Shown here: positions 18,115-25,581 of the stretch, piece by piece
Layout of the letters: each line of letters begins with the position of its first letter
Numbering within the stretch: the first letter of the stretch is position 1
NCBI GenBank assembly: GCA_028285385.1
Contig: JANQPR010000130.1
Coordinates: 1-41,628, forward strand
DNA: 41,628 nucleotides
From: Phycisphaera sp.
Lineage (GTDB): Bacteria; Planctomycetota; Phycisphaerae; Phycisphaerales; Phycisphaeraceae
Direction of reading: 5' to 3'
The notes under the pieces: generated by a model
Databases searched by the model: none
Seen by the model: only the letters and a program-made list of their open reading frames with translations
What the model was told of the DNA's origin: nothing
Translations under genes and position numbers: made by a program

Positions 18115-19400
18115 GCACGAACGCACTGCCCCTACTCCCCCTCGCGTCGCGTCAACCCGCGACAACGCCGTCGGCCTCCGTCGCCGTCAGCCCAGGCCCC
18201 GAGGCCGACCTCAGTTTCGGCGACGAGTTGTTTGGCGCCACGCGATCGTTCGACCGCGATCGGCCAAATGAACGAACCACGGATACAGCGATCCGTTCCC
18301 GTGACGGTCGCTCGACCGATGACGCCAAGCCGGCCGACGAGAGCAGTCCCGCCGAGCAGGCGAACAACGACGAATCCCGTGCTGACGCCACAGATGACGA
18401 CCATACGTCTGCATCTGACGTTTCGTCCGATGACGCCGAACGGAAAGCCGACACCGGCGACCAGGGTGCCGGCGACCAGGGCAACGCAGAATCGAAGGAG
18501 GATGAGCCCGTCGACGCGTCGGCGGAAGGCGTCTCCACCGCGCTACTCGACAACGCCACCGGCGCCAAAGTGACCGTGGCCGGGCCAACAACCGCGGCAC
18601 AGCCCGAGACAGGTTCGACCCCCGCGGGCCCCGCGACCCCAACGGCGTCGTCCGCTACGTCCGTGTTCGGGGCGAACCCCGGCGCACAGTCGGAGACCGA
18701 CGAAGGCGACGGTAAGGCGTCAGACCAGAAGAGCGCGCCGCAGAACACCGCGTCGCTTGGCGGCCAGAGCGCGACGGAAGGCGCGTCGTTCCGCCCGAGC
18801 GCGGCGACGACCGAGGCCTCGCTGCCCGGCGGCGCGACCGGCGGCGTCAACGCAGCGAGCACGTCCGCGAGTTCGACTGGCGTCGATGCTCGGGTCTCGC
18901 CGTCGAACCTTTCCGCAATCACTCAACCCAGCGAAGGCGCCGCCGACAACGACGCCATCAACCAGGCTCGCTTGACTCGCGGCCTGCGTTCGGCGCTCAA
19001 TCAGCAAGGTGGATCGGTCACGCTGCGGCTGACGCCGCCGGAAATGGGAACGGTCCGGATCCAACTCGACCTGGCCGGGCCGAGCGTGTCCGCGCGTTTC
19101 CACGCCGAGAGCGACGCCGCTCGGGCGATGCTGCAGCAGCAACTCGGCCAGCTCCGCGGTGCGCTCGAAGGCCAGGGACTGAGCGTCGACCGCCTGAGCG
19201 TGCAGCCGATGAACGACAGCAGCGCGTCGAACTTCACGCGCAACGAACAACAAGGCCAACCCGATTCCGACGGACGCAGCCGGGGGCAGTACCAGTCGTC
19301 GCAACAACGTGGCGGCCGTGATCAATCCGACAGCCCTCAAGGTTCCTTCAACGAGTTCCTGACCGACACGACGGATGACGACCACGCCGCCGAGCGCTAA
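18111..19400 (+). CDS. fliK: Flagellar hook-length control protein FliK
   Basis: The 429-residue protein is exported during hook assembly and switches the export gate from hook to filament substrates. The first ~290 residues are low-complexity, rich in Asp, Ser, Thr, Ala and Gln, consistent with the extended ruler part. The conserved C-terminal domain follows, with GGSVTLRLTPPEMGTVRIQL, then ARFHAESDAARAML and LEGQGLSVDRLSVQ. The tail is Gln/Ser/Asp-rich. It starts at a GTG overlapping the previous stop and lies before flgD, as in many flagellar operons. Confidence 0.9.
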   Translation: MSTNALPLLPLASRQPATTPSASVAVSPGPEADLSFGDELFGATRSFDRDRPNERTTDTAIRSRDGRSTDDAKPADESSPAEQANNDESRADATDDDHTSASDVSSDDAERKADTGDQGAGDQGNAESKEDEPVDASAEGVSTALLDNATGAKVTVAGPTTAAQPETGSTPAGPATPTASSATSVFGANPGAQSETDEGDGKASDQKSAPQNTASLGGQSATEGASFRPSAATTEASLPGGATGGVNAASTSASSTGVDARVSPSNLSAITQPSEGAADNDAINQARLTRGLRSALNQQGGSVTLRLTPPEMGTVRIQLDLAGPSVSARFHAESDAARAMLQQQLGQLRGALEGQGLSVDRLSVQPMNDSSASNFTRNEQQGQPDSDGRSRGQYQSSQQRGGRDQSDSPQGSFNEFLTDTTDDDHAAER

Positions 19401-19415
19401 CCCCGGAGCCACACC

Positions 19416-19847
19416 ATGTCCGCCATCGCCAGCGGCCTCTCTACCCCCACCACCACCGACTCCACCCAGCGCACCGGCGGCGGGTTCGACGAGCTCGACT
19501 CCAACGAGTTCCTCGAGATCATCCTGACCGAGCTGTCCAACCAGGACCCGCTTGCGCCCAACGACACACAGGCCCTGCTGGAACAGCTCTCGTCGCTGCG
19601 GAACATCGAGAGCCAGATCTCGCTTGAGGAGTCGCTCGAGGAGCTGGTGCTTCAGAACACGCTGTCCCAGGCCGGCTCGTTGATCGGCAAGCTCGTCGAG
19701 GGCGTCGACGACAACAGCGAGAAGGTGACCGGCCAGGTGACGAGCGTCCGCGTCAACGACGGCGAGGCGACGCTGCAACTCGACACCGGCCGGCAACTCA
19801 AACTCGACACCGTCACGCTGATCGCCGACGCGAACGCCGGCGCGTAA
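19416..19847 (+). CDS. flgD: Hook assembly scaffold protein FlgD
   Basis: The 143-residue product forms the temporary cap under which hook subunits polymerise. It has the FlgD N-terminal hallmark EFLEIILTELSNQDPLAPND and the following QALLEQLSSLRNIESQISLE, then a short C-terminal beta part (VTGQVTSVRVNDGEATLQLD). It is one of the short FlgD forms that lack the extra Tudor and Ig-like domains of longer ones. It starts 15 nt after fliK. Confidence 0.92.
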   Translation: MSAIASGLSTPTTTDSTQRTGGGFDELDSNEFLEIILTELSNQDPLAPNDTQALLEQLSSLRNIESQISLEESLEELVLQNTLSQAGSLIGKLVEGVDDNSEKVTGQVTSVRVNDGEATLQLDTGRQLKLDTVTLIADANAGA

Positions 19848-19880
19848 CCCGTCCTCGGCCTGCCCTCTCGGTTGACGCCC

Positions 19881-20207
19881 GTGTCCGACAGCGCCCGCCT
19901 GCTGCAGATGCTCGAGCCCGCGGCCCGGCCCGTGTCGGCGCCCGGCGCGGTCACGCGGCCGGCGAAGCAGCCGTTTGAACGACAGAGCTTCGATCAACTG
20001 CTCGCCGCGTTCGGTGACGGCGGTCTTGGCACCACGGCATCCAATGGCACCCCGGTTGCTTATGAACACAGTGGGGAGGCCCAATACAAGCCGTCGCCCC
20101 CGCCGCTGGATCTGGGCGGCATCGAGAACGCCTCCTTGCGCCGCCTGATCGCGCAACAACACGAACCGACCGCGCAGGTTTCGCCCGCCGACCGCCCCGC
20201 CGCCTGA
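19881..20207 (+). CDS. Unknown small protein between flgD and flgE
   Basis: A 108-residue product is predicted from the GTG at 19881 (a TTG at 19872 would add three residues). The N-terminus SDSARLLQMLEPAARPVSAP and the segment KQPFERQSFDQLLAAFGDGG suggest a mostly disordered protein with two short helices; near the end is LDLGGIENASLRRLIAQQ. Several Gram-positive flagellar operons have a small gene at this place, but I cannot match it to that family (TIGR02530). It is tightly packed, 33 nt from both neighbours, so it is probably translated and may serve hook assembly or FlgD/FlgE export. Confidence 0.7.
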   Translation: MSDSARLLQMLEPAARPVSAPGAVTRPAKQPFERQSFDQLLAAFGDGGLGTTASNGTPVAYEHSGEAQYKPSPPPLDLGGIENASLRRLIAQQHEPTAQVSPADRPAA

Positions 20208-20240
20208 GTTGACCCGCGTCCCGACGACAGAACCACCGCC

Positions 20241-21953
20241 ATGGCCCTGACCAACTCGCTCAATATCGCGCTCACCGGTCTCAAAGCCAGCTCCATCGGC
20301 ATCGACGTCGCCGGCAACAACATCGCCAACGTCAACACGACCGCCTTCAAGAAGTCCCGTGCCACCTTCGAGACCCACATCTCTCGGACGCTGGAGCCCG
20401 GGTCCGGCCCGTCCGGCCAACTCGGCGGCACCAACCCGGCGCAGGTCGGGCTCGGCGTCCGCCTCGGGTCCATCACGCAGGACTTCGCGACCGGCTCGCT
20501 CGAACCCACCGGCTCCAACACCGACGCCGCCATCGAGGGCAACGGGTTCTTCGTCGTCTCCGACGCCGGCGAGCAGCGTTACACCCGCAACGGGAACTTC
20601 ACACTCGACCGCGACTTCAACCTCGTCGCCAACGACGGCGCGAAGGTGCAGGGCTGGAACGTCGACGACGACTACAACATCGTCGAAGGTGTGCTCGAGG
20701 ACATCAACCTCCCGATCGGCGTGTTGTCCGTCGCCGAACCCACGACCGAGGTGAAGTTCGCCGGCAACCTCAACGCCGGCGGCGACGTTGCGACGCAGGG
20801 CTCCATCACGCAGTTCAACGCGCTGTTCACCGACGCCGCGGCGACCATCCCGGCCACCACGGGCGATACGCTCGCGTCGCTGTTTGTCACCGGTGGCACG
20901 CAGCCGCTCACACTCGGCGACGTCATCACCTTCACCGGCGTCACACGCGGCGGCTCCGACATCCCCGACGCCACTTTCGAGGTCGGCCCGGCCAACACGA
21001 CCAACTCCGACGGGTTCGGCACCACCGTCCAGGACCTCATGGACTTCATGGACGCCACCTTCGGCATCGACCAGACCCAGGGCACCGCCGGCGTCCGCAT
21101 CACCGCCGGCGGGGTCATCGAGGTCGAGTCCAATCTCGGCGAGAGCAACGGCATCTCCATCGGCGACGCCAACTTCGTCGTCAACGCGGGCACCACGCCG
21201 GCTACCCCGATGACCTTCACCCAGGCCCAGGACGCCGACGGCGAGTCGACCCGCACCTCGCTGGTCGCCTTCGACTCGCTGGGCAACGACGTCACGGTCG
21301 ACTTCAGCGTCACGATGGTCAACCGCGACAGCAACGGCACCCAATGGCGCTACTTCGCCAACTCGCGCGACGACACCGACCCGGATACGCTCGTCGGCAC
21401 CGGGCTGATCTCGTTCAACACCGAGGGCGAGCTGCTCGGCATCGACAACACCGACATCTCGCTCGACCGCGTCAACACCGGCGCCGACACACCGCTCACC
21501 ATCGGCGTGCTGTTCCGCGACCCGTTCGGGGCCGTCACCGCGCTCTCGGACGCGACCAGCACGATCGCCGCGGTGAGCCAGGACGGCGCGGGCATCGGCA
21601 CGCTCAACGACTTCGACATCTCGGAGTCGGGCGTCATCACGGGCATCTTCTCCAACGGCCTGCTGCGTGACCTTGGGCAGATCCCGCTGGCCACCTTCGC
21701 CAACAACGAGGGCCTCCGCGCCGACGGCGGCTGGCTGTACCAGGCGACCGCCAACTCCGGCGCCCCGGTGATCGTCGCCGGCGGCACGGGCAACGCCGGC
21801 ACCATCGTCGGCCGGACACTCGAGCTCTCGAACGTCGAACTCGCCGAGGAGTTCGTCAACCTGATCACCGCGTCCACCGGGTTCAGCGCCAACTCGCGGG
21901 TCATCTCCACCAGCGACCGGCTGATACAGGAACTGCTGGCGACGCTGCGATAA
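20241..21953 (+). CDS. flgE: Flagellar hook protein FlgE
   Basis: The 570-residue product polymerises into the hook, the universal joint. It has the rod/hook N-terminal signature (SLNIALTGLKASSIGIDVAG, NNIANVNTTAFKKSR), the FlgE segment AAIEGNGFFVVSDAGEQRYT and the C-terminal helix EEFVNLITASTGFSANSRVI. It is longer than enterobacterial FlgE (about 400 residues); the excess lies in the variable surface domains (about residues 190-480), rich in Thr, Asp, Gly and Val. Such expansion is common outside the Proteobacteria. No cysteine-based modification site is evident. Confidence 0.94.
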   Translation: MALTNSLNIALTGLKASSIGIDVAGNNIANVNTTAFKKSRATFETHISRTLEPGSGPSGQLGGTNPAQVGLGVRLGSITQDFATGSLEPTGSNTDAAIEGNGFFVVSDAGEQRYTRNGNFTLDRDFNLVANDGAKVQGWNVDDDYNIVEGVLEDINLPIGVLSVAEPTTEVKFAGNLNAGGDVATQGSITQFNALFTDAAATIPATTGDTLASLFVTGGTQPLTLGDVITFTGVTRGGSDIPDATFEVGPANTTNSDGFGTTVQDLMDFMDATFGIDQTQGTAGVRITAGGVIEVESNLGESNGISIGDANFVVNAGTTPATPMTFTQAQDADGESTRTSLVAFDSLGNDVTVDFSVTMVNRDSNGTQWRYFANSRDDTDPDTLVGTGLISFNTEGELLGIDNTDISLDRVNTGADTPLTIGVLFRDPFGAVTALSDATSTIAAVSQDGAGIGTLNDFDISESGVITGIFSNGLLRDLGQIPLATFANNEGLRADGGWLYQATANSGAPVIVAGGTGNAGTIVGRTLELSNVELAEEFVNLITASTGFSANSRVISTSDRLIQELLATLR

Positions 21954-21996
21954 ACCGACTCCGTGAAGCGACGGCGTCGACGCCGCCGCCAAGCCC

Positions 21997-22194
21997 ATGA
22001 TCCGCCTCACGCGACTCAACGGCCGGCCGTTTGTGCTCAACGCGGAGCTGATCCGCACCGTCGAGCAGAACCCCGACACAACGATCACGCTGATCAACGG
22101 CGACCACTTCATCGTCAAGGAAACGCTCGACGAGGTGATCGAAAAGTCCGTCGAATACGGTCGGTCCCTGAGGAAACTGCTGCCCCCGAGCTGA
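21997..22194 (+). CDS. FlbD/SwrD-family flagellar protein
   Basis: The 65-residue protein has the complete FlbD-family pattern: MIRLTRLNGRPFVLNAELIR, then TVEQNPDTTITLINGDHFIV and KETLDEVIEKSVEYGRSLRK. In Bacillus the member SwrD follows flgE and raises stator-driven motor power; the family is distinct from the Caulobacter regulator of the same name. It is the last flagellar gene here. fliL, fliM, fliN, the export gate genes and motAB must lie elsewhere. Confidence 0.88.
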   Translation: MIRLTRLNGRPFVLNAELIRTVEQNPDTTITLINGDHFIVKETLDEVIEKSVEYGRSLRKLLPPS

Positions 22195-22225
22195 TCTCGA
22201 CGGGTCGAAACGGCCAAGCCTGACT

Positions 22226-22242
22226 TGCCTATTATTTAGGCA
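22226..22242. other. AT-rich hairpin after the flagellar cluster
   Basis: TGCCTA-TTATT-TAGGCA is a perfect 6-bp inverted repeat 31 nt after the flbD stop, in an unusually AT-rich stretch for this genome. It may be part of a terminator for the flagellar operon or an operator for glnA. Confidence 0.4.
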
Positions 22243-22297
22243 TTTAACCTCGACGTCTGCCAATAAAACCAGAGTCTCATCCAAAATCGATGGCATT

Positions 22298-22321
22298 CCC
22301 GGCAAATTTCTGCTTGCCGGG
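22298..22321 (+). terminator. Hairpin upstream of glnA, possible terminator of the flagellar operon
   Basis: CCCGGCAA and TTGCCGGG form a perfect 8-bp stem with an 8-nt loop, followed by CTTGCCTTTGTG, which is only moderately T-rich. It lies between flbD and glnA, 80 nt before the glnA start, and could end the flagellar transcript or attenuate glnA. Confidence 0.45.
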
Positions 22322-22322
22322 C

Positions 22323-22351
22323 TTGCCTTTGTGTCCTGTTTCTGCTTGAAT
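22323..22351 (+). promoter_or_regulatory. glnA: Weak candidate glnA promoter
   Basis: TTGCCT and TTGAAT are separated by 17 nt, each matching the sigma-70 consensus at four of six positions. The predicted start would be about 45 nt before the glnA ATG. I searched for a sigma-54 promoter here, as glnA often has one, and found none. Confidence 0.3.
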
Positions 22352-22401
22352 GCGGTTCTGCACCGGGTTTTGACTCACCCTTACCGAGGACTCACAGGAC
22401 C

Positions 22402-23439
22402 ATGAGCGGCAAGAGCAAACTGGAATACATCTGGCTGGACGGCTACACCCCGACCCAGTCGCTGCGTGGCAAGACCAAGATTGTCAAGGACTTCTCGGGC
22501 AAGCTCGAAGACTGCCCGATGTGGAGCTTCGATGGCTCCTCCACCGAGCAGGCCCCCGGCGGCAGCTCCGACTGCCTCCTCAAGCCCGTCTACGTCTGCC
22601 CCGACCCCGCGCGGCTCGGCGACGGCTACCTTGTGATGTGCGAAGTGCTCTCCGCCGACGGCTCGGCGCACCCTTCCAACGGCCGGGCCACCATCAACGA
22701 CGATGACGACGACTTCTGGTTTGGCTTCGAGCAGGAGTACACGCTGGTCGACCCCGACACTCAGCGCCCGCTCGGCTTCCCCGCCGGCGGATACCCCGGA
22801 CCGCAGGGCCCGTACTACTGCTCGGTCGGCGCTCAGAACGCCTTCGGCCGTGAGATCATCGAGGAGCACCTCGAGCAGTGCCTGCAGGCGGGCCTGAACG
22901 TCGAGGGCATCAACGGCGAGGTCATGGCCGGTCAGTGGGAGTTCCAGGTGTTCGCCAAGGGCGCCGGGGAAGCGGGCGACCAGATCTGGGTCGCGCGGTA
23001 CCTCATGGAGCGTATCGGCGAAAAGTACGGCGTCTCGATCTCCTGGCACTGCAAGCCCATCCACGGCGACTGGAACGGCTCGGGCATGCACGCGAACTTC
23101 TCCAACACCGTGCTCCGTACCGCCGGCAGCAAGGACGTCTACGACAAGATCTGCCAGGCCTTCGAGCCGCGGATCAAGGAACACATCGCGGTCTACGGCG
23201 CCGACAACGACCAGCGCCTCACCGGCCTGCACGAGACCCAATCGATCGACAAGTTCAGCTACGGCGTGTCCGACCGTGGCGCGTCGATCCGCATCCCGGT
23301 CGCGACCGTCGAGTCCGGCTGGAAGGGCTACCTCGAAGACCGCCGCCCCGCCTCCAACGCCGACCCGTACAAGGTCGCCGCCGTGATCATCGACACCGTC
23401 AAGAAGGCCTGCAAGGACCTCGCGCTGCAGCCGGCTTGA
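22402..23439 (+). CDS. glnA: Glutamine synthetase type II (GlnII, eukaryote-like)
   Basis: The 345-residue enzyme joins glutamate and ammonia to glutamine with ATP in the cytoplasm. It is clearly the short type II form: LEYIWLDGYTPTQSLRGKTK at the N-terminus, MWSFDGSSTEQAPGGSSDC, FGFEQEYTLVD with the metal-binding glutamates, GQWEFQVF, WNGSGMHANFSNT, and SDRGASIRIPV near the end. Dodecameric GlnA has about 470 residues and lacks these exact forms. Type II enzymes in bacteria are not known to be regulated by adenylylation, so control would be transcriptional. It stands alone between the flagellar cluster and a bidirectional terminator. Confidence 0.95.
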   Translation: MSGKSKLEYIWLDGYTPTQSLRGKTKIVKDFSGKLEDCPMWSFDGSSTEQAPGGSSDCLLKPVYVCPDPARLGDGYLVMCEVLSADGSAHPSNGRATINDDDDDFWFGFEQEYTLVDPDTQRPLGFPAGGYPGPQGPYYCSVGAQNAFGREIIEEHLEQCLQAGLNVEGINGEVMAGQWEFQVFAKGAGEAGDQIWVARYLMERIGEKYGVSISWHCKPIHGDWNGSGMHANFSNTVLRTAGSKDVYDKICQAFEPRIKEHIAVYGADNDQRLTGLHETQSIDKFSYGVSDRGASIRIPVATVESGWKGYLEDRRPASNADPYKVAAVIIDTVKKACKDLALQPA

Positions 23440-23462
23440 TAGAGGCGACAACAAAACGACAA

Positions 23463-23494
23463 AAAGCACCCGGTGAAAACCGGGTGCTTTCTTT
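23463..23494. terminator. Bidirectional intrinsic terminator after glnA
   Basis: AAAGCACCCGGT and ACCGGGTGCTTT form a perfect 12-bp stem with a GAAA loop (23463-23490). On the plus strand it runs into CTTTT; on the minus strand it is followed by TTTTTGTCGTTTTG. It therefore ends both glnA and the converging operon whose last gene stops at 23539. Confidence 0.92.
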
Positions 23495-23538
23495 TCGACA
23501 CCGCGGACGATGCCGATGCGGACGTCGAAACGACCGAC

Positions 23539-24525
23539 TCAGTTCTCCTCGATCACCACCGGAGCCTCGGGCAGCTCCGCGCGGAAGCCGCCCGGGTCGA
23601 TCGGCGTCGGCTTGAGCACCAGCTCCACGCCAGCGGGTTTGGTCTTGAGCACCGGCAGCGGCACGTCGGTCAACGAAAACTCGGCCTCCACGGTGTCGAT
23701 CCGCTCGAAGAGCTCGAACACCACGCGGCAACCCGGGTCGGCCGGGATGTTCAGCGTCACCGACGGCTGCCCGTTGTGATGCCCGCCGCTCCAACCGTTC
23801 GAGACCTGCTCGCCGCCGTGGGCGTCGTAAACCCGGACGCGGTGCAGCGTGTCGACCACCGGCTGCGACACCTGGAGGCGGAGCTGCCCGTTGTGTTCAT
23901 CGACGACGATCCGGCTGCCGTCGACGCCCTCGACCCGGGCCCGGCGGCCCTCGACCTGCTCGAACGGTCCCAGCACCGCCTGCCGCATCGGCCCCACGCC
24001 GAGCTGCACCTCGACGACGCCGGCGACGTCGACGAGCCGCGTCGCGGGCAGCGTCGGGACGTTGAGCTGGGCGTGGCCGTGGATGTCCTGTTGGTTTCGG
24101 TGGTGGTGGCGTTGCTGGTTCAGCACATGGTGGAGCTGCCGCTGTATCCCGCCGCGGTGGCGGTGTTGGTGGTTGACGAGGTCTTCGCCGGCGTCGCTGA
24201 CGGCGCGGGTCAGTCGGACGTTTCCGCTGGAGAGCACATCTTGGTCGCCGCGGACCTTGAGCCGGAAGTTGAGGCTGAGGTTGTGGTTCTCGCCCTGCTG
24301 CTTGCCGTTCTGGTCGAAGTGGATCGAGTGGTTGAAGCTGACGTTGTTGATGGTCGCGTCGAGGGCGAACGCGGCCGGCGCCGGCGCGTCCTCGGCCAGC
24401 ACCCCGGGCGGTTCGGAGCGGACGTCCGCGGGTGCGGGTTCCTGCGCCACGCCGGACGCCGCGGACACCCAGACCCCAAGGGCCGAGGCGAACGACACGA
24501 TTCTGATGCGGGGGTGGTGGGTCAT
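23539..24525 (-). CDS. Secreted protein with a His/Gln-rich segment, in an ABC-ATPase operon
   Basis: A 328-residue product is predicted from the ATG at 24525, which overlaps the ATPase stop by 4 nt. The N-terminus (RIRIVSFASALGVWVSAASG, then VAQEP) is a signal peptide. A beta-rich domain follows (residues 50-115, e.g. NLSLNFRLKVRGDQ). Residues 118-155 contain ten His and eight Gln, including HQHRHR, LHHVLNQQRHHH and IHGHAQL. The remainder is another beta-rich region (LRLQVSQPVVDTLHRVRVYD, PSVTLNIPADPGCRVVFELF). I do not recognise the family. The histidines could bind metal, but a structural linker is equally possible. Confidence 0.8.
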   Translation of the reverse strand: MTHHPRIRIVSFASALGVWVSAASGVAQEPAPADVRSEPPGVLAEDAPAPAAFALDATINNVSFNHSIHFDQNGKQQGENHNLSLNFRLKVRGDQDVLSSGNVRLTRAVSDAGEDLVNHQHRHRGGIQRQLHHVLNQQRHHHRNQQDIHGHAQLNVPTLPATRLVDVAGVVEVQLGVGPMRQAVLGPFEQVEGRRARVEGVDGSRIVVDEHNGQLRLQVSQPVVDTLHRVRVYDAHGGEQVSNGWSGGHHNGQPSVTLNIPADPGCRVVFELFERIDTVEAEFSLTDVPLPVLKTKPAGVELVLKPTPIDPGGFRAELPEAPVVIEEN

Positions 24526-25460
24526 TGCACCAGTCCTTTCGTCAGCCGCATGAAGGCGGTCTCGAGGTTGACGCGTTCCTCGTCCAGGCGCTGCAGCGCG
24601 AACCCGGACGACACCAGCTTCGACGCCGCCGCGGGGATGAGAGTTCCCTGGTCCGCGGTGGGTTCGAGCGTGAGTTTGATCTCCTCGCCCTCGACCTCGG
24701 CCGACGCCACCCCCGGGATCGCCTGCAGCGTCCTGGCGGCTTCTCGCTGCTTCGTGGCGACGGTCACGTGCACCACGGTGCCGGTGCGGGCGCGGGCGAG
24801 GAGTTCGTCGATGGTGCCGGTGAACTTCAGGTCCCCTTGCTCGATGATGCCAACCACATCGCACAGGTCGGCCAGCTCGAGCAGGATGTGCGAGCTGATG
24901 AGGATGGTCTTGCCCATCAGATGCAACTCTTTGAGCAGCTCGCGCATCTCGATGCGGGCGCGCGGGTCCAGCCCGGACGCGGGCTCGTCGAGCAGCAGTA
25001 CCTTCGGGTCGTGGAGCAGGACGCGGGCGACAGAGAGGCGTTGCTGCATGCCGCGAGACAACGAGTTGACCTCGGCGTCGACCTTGTGCGAGAGGTCGGT
25101 GAGGTCGAGCACGTCGCCGATGGTCTGCCGGCGTTGGTCGCCCTCGAGCCCGTAGCACGCCGCAAAGAACTCCAGGTACTCGTGCACGACCATGTCGTCG
25201 TAGCTGCCGAAGTAGTCGGGCACGTAGCCGATGACGCGCCGCACCTGCCGCGCGTTGACCGGGCCGACGGACAGGCCGTCGATGCGCGCCTCGCCCCAGG
25301 TCGGGCGCAGCAGCGTGGCGAGGATCTTGATGGTGGTCGTCTTCCCCGCGCCGTTGGGCCCGATGAACCCGAAGCACTGGCCGGGCTCAATCGTGAGATT
25401 GAGGTTGGCCAGCGCCATCAGCTCGCCGTACTTCTTGGTGAGGTTGATGGTCTGGATCAT
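24522..25460 (-). CDS. ABC transporter ATP-binding protein (CcmA/GldA-like)
   Basis: The 312-residue ATPase has Walker A GPNGAGKTTT, a Q-loop with GYVPDYFGSYDDM, the signature SLSRGMQQR, Walker B VLLLDEPASGLDP and the switch His in LISSHILLEL. A C-terminal extension (about residues 220-312) of alternating beta and alpha character is typical of ABC-2 exporters of the CcmA/GldA/DrrA type. Such ATPases normally sit beside a multi-spanning ABC-2 permease, but no permease is encoded in this operon: upstream is the 801-residue protein and downstream the His-rich secreted protein. The partner must lie elsewhere, or the 801-residue protein acts in its place. Confidence 0.92.
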   Translation of the reverse strand: MIQTINLTKKYGELMALANLNLTIEPGQCFGFIGPNGAGKTTTIKILATLLRPTWGEARIDGLSVGPVNARQVRRVIGYVPDYFGSYDDMVVHEYLEFFAACYGLEGDQRRQTIGDVLDLTDLSHKVDAEVNSLSRGMQQRLSVARVLLHDPKVLLLDEPASGLDPRARIEMRELLKELHLMGKTILISSHILLELADLCDVVGIIEQGDLKFTGTIDELLARARTGTVVHVTVATKQREAARTLQAIPGVASAEVEGEEIKLTLEPTADQGTLIPAAASKLVSSGFALQRLDEERVNLETAFMRLTKGLVQ

Positions 25461-25581
25461 GGCGGGGGAAGATGAAGAAGATCAGGAAAAGCAAGAACAC
25501 CAAGAAAGTACCGACTGACCGGCTTCGGTGCGCGTTATCCGGTTGTTCTGTGTTTTCTCGATGTTCGTGATGTTCTGAAGG
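25461..25581. other. Spacer with a purine-rich tract between the 801-residue gene and the ATPase gene
   Basis: The plus strand from 25463 to about 25507 is almost entirely purine, with repeated GAAGA/AAGAA words. The minus-strand transcript is correspondingly pyrimidine-rich just before the ATPase start. No hairpin or promoter is recognised. Confidence 0.4.

Noticed and set aside
18720..22217. Minus-strand frame of 1165 residues across fliK, flgD and flgE
   Set aside because: The plus-strand genes have clear family signatures; the antisense product consists of Val/Asp/Gly/Arg runs without motifs.
22298..22351. Sigma-54 promoter for glnA
   Set aside because: I tested each TTGC and each GG in the gap for GG-N10-GC; none fits, although glnA genes often use sigma-54.
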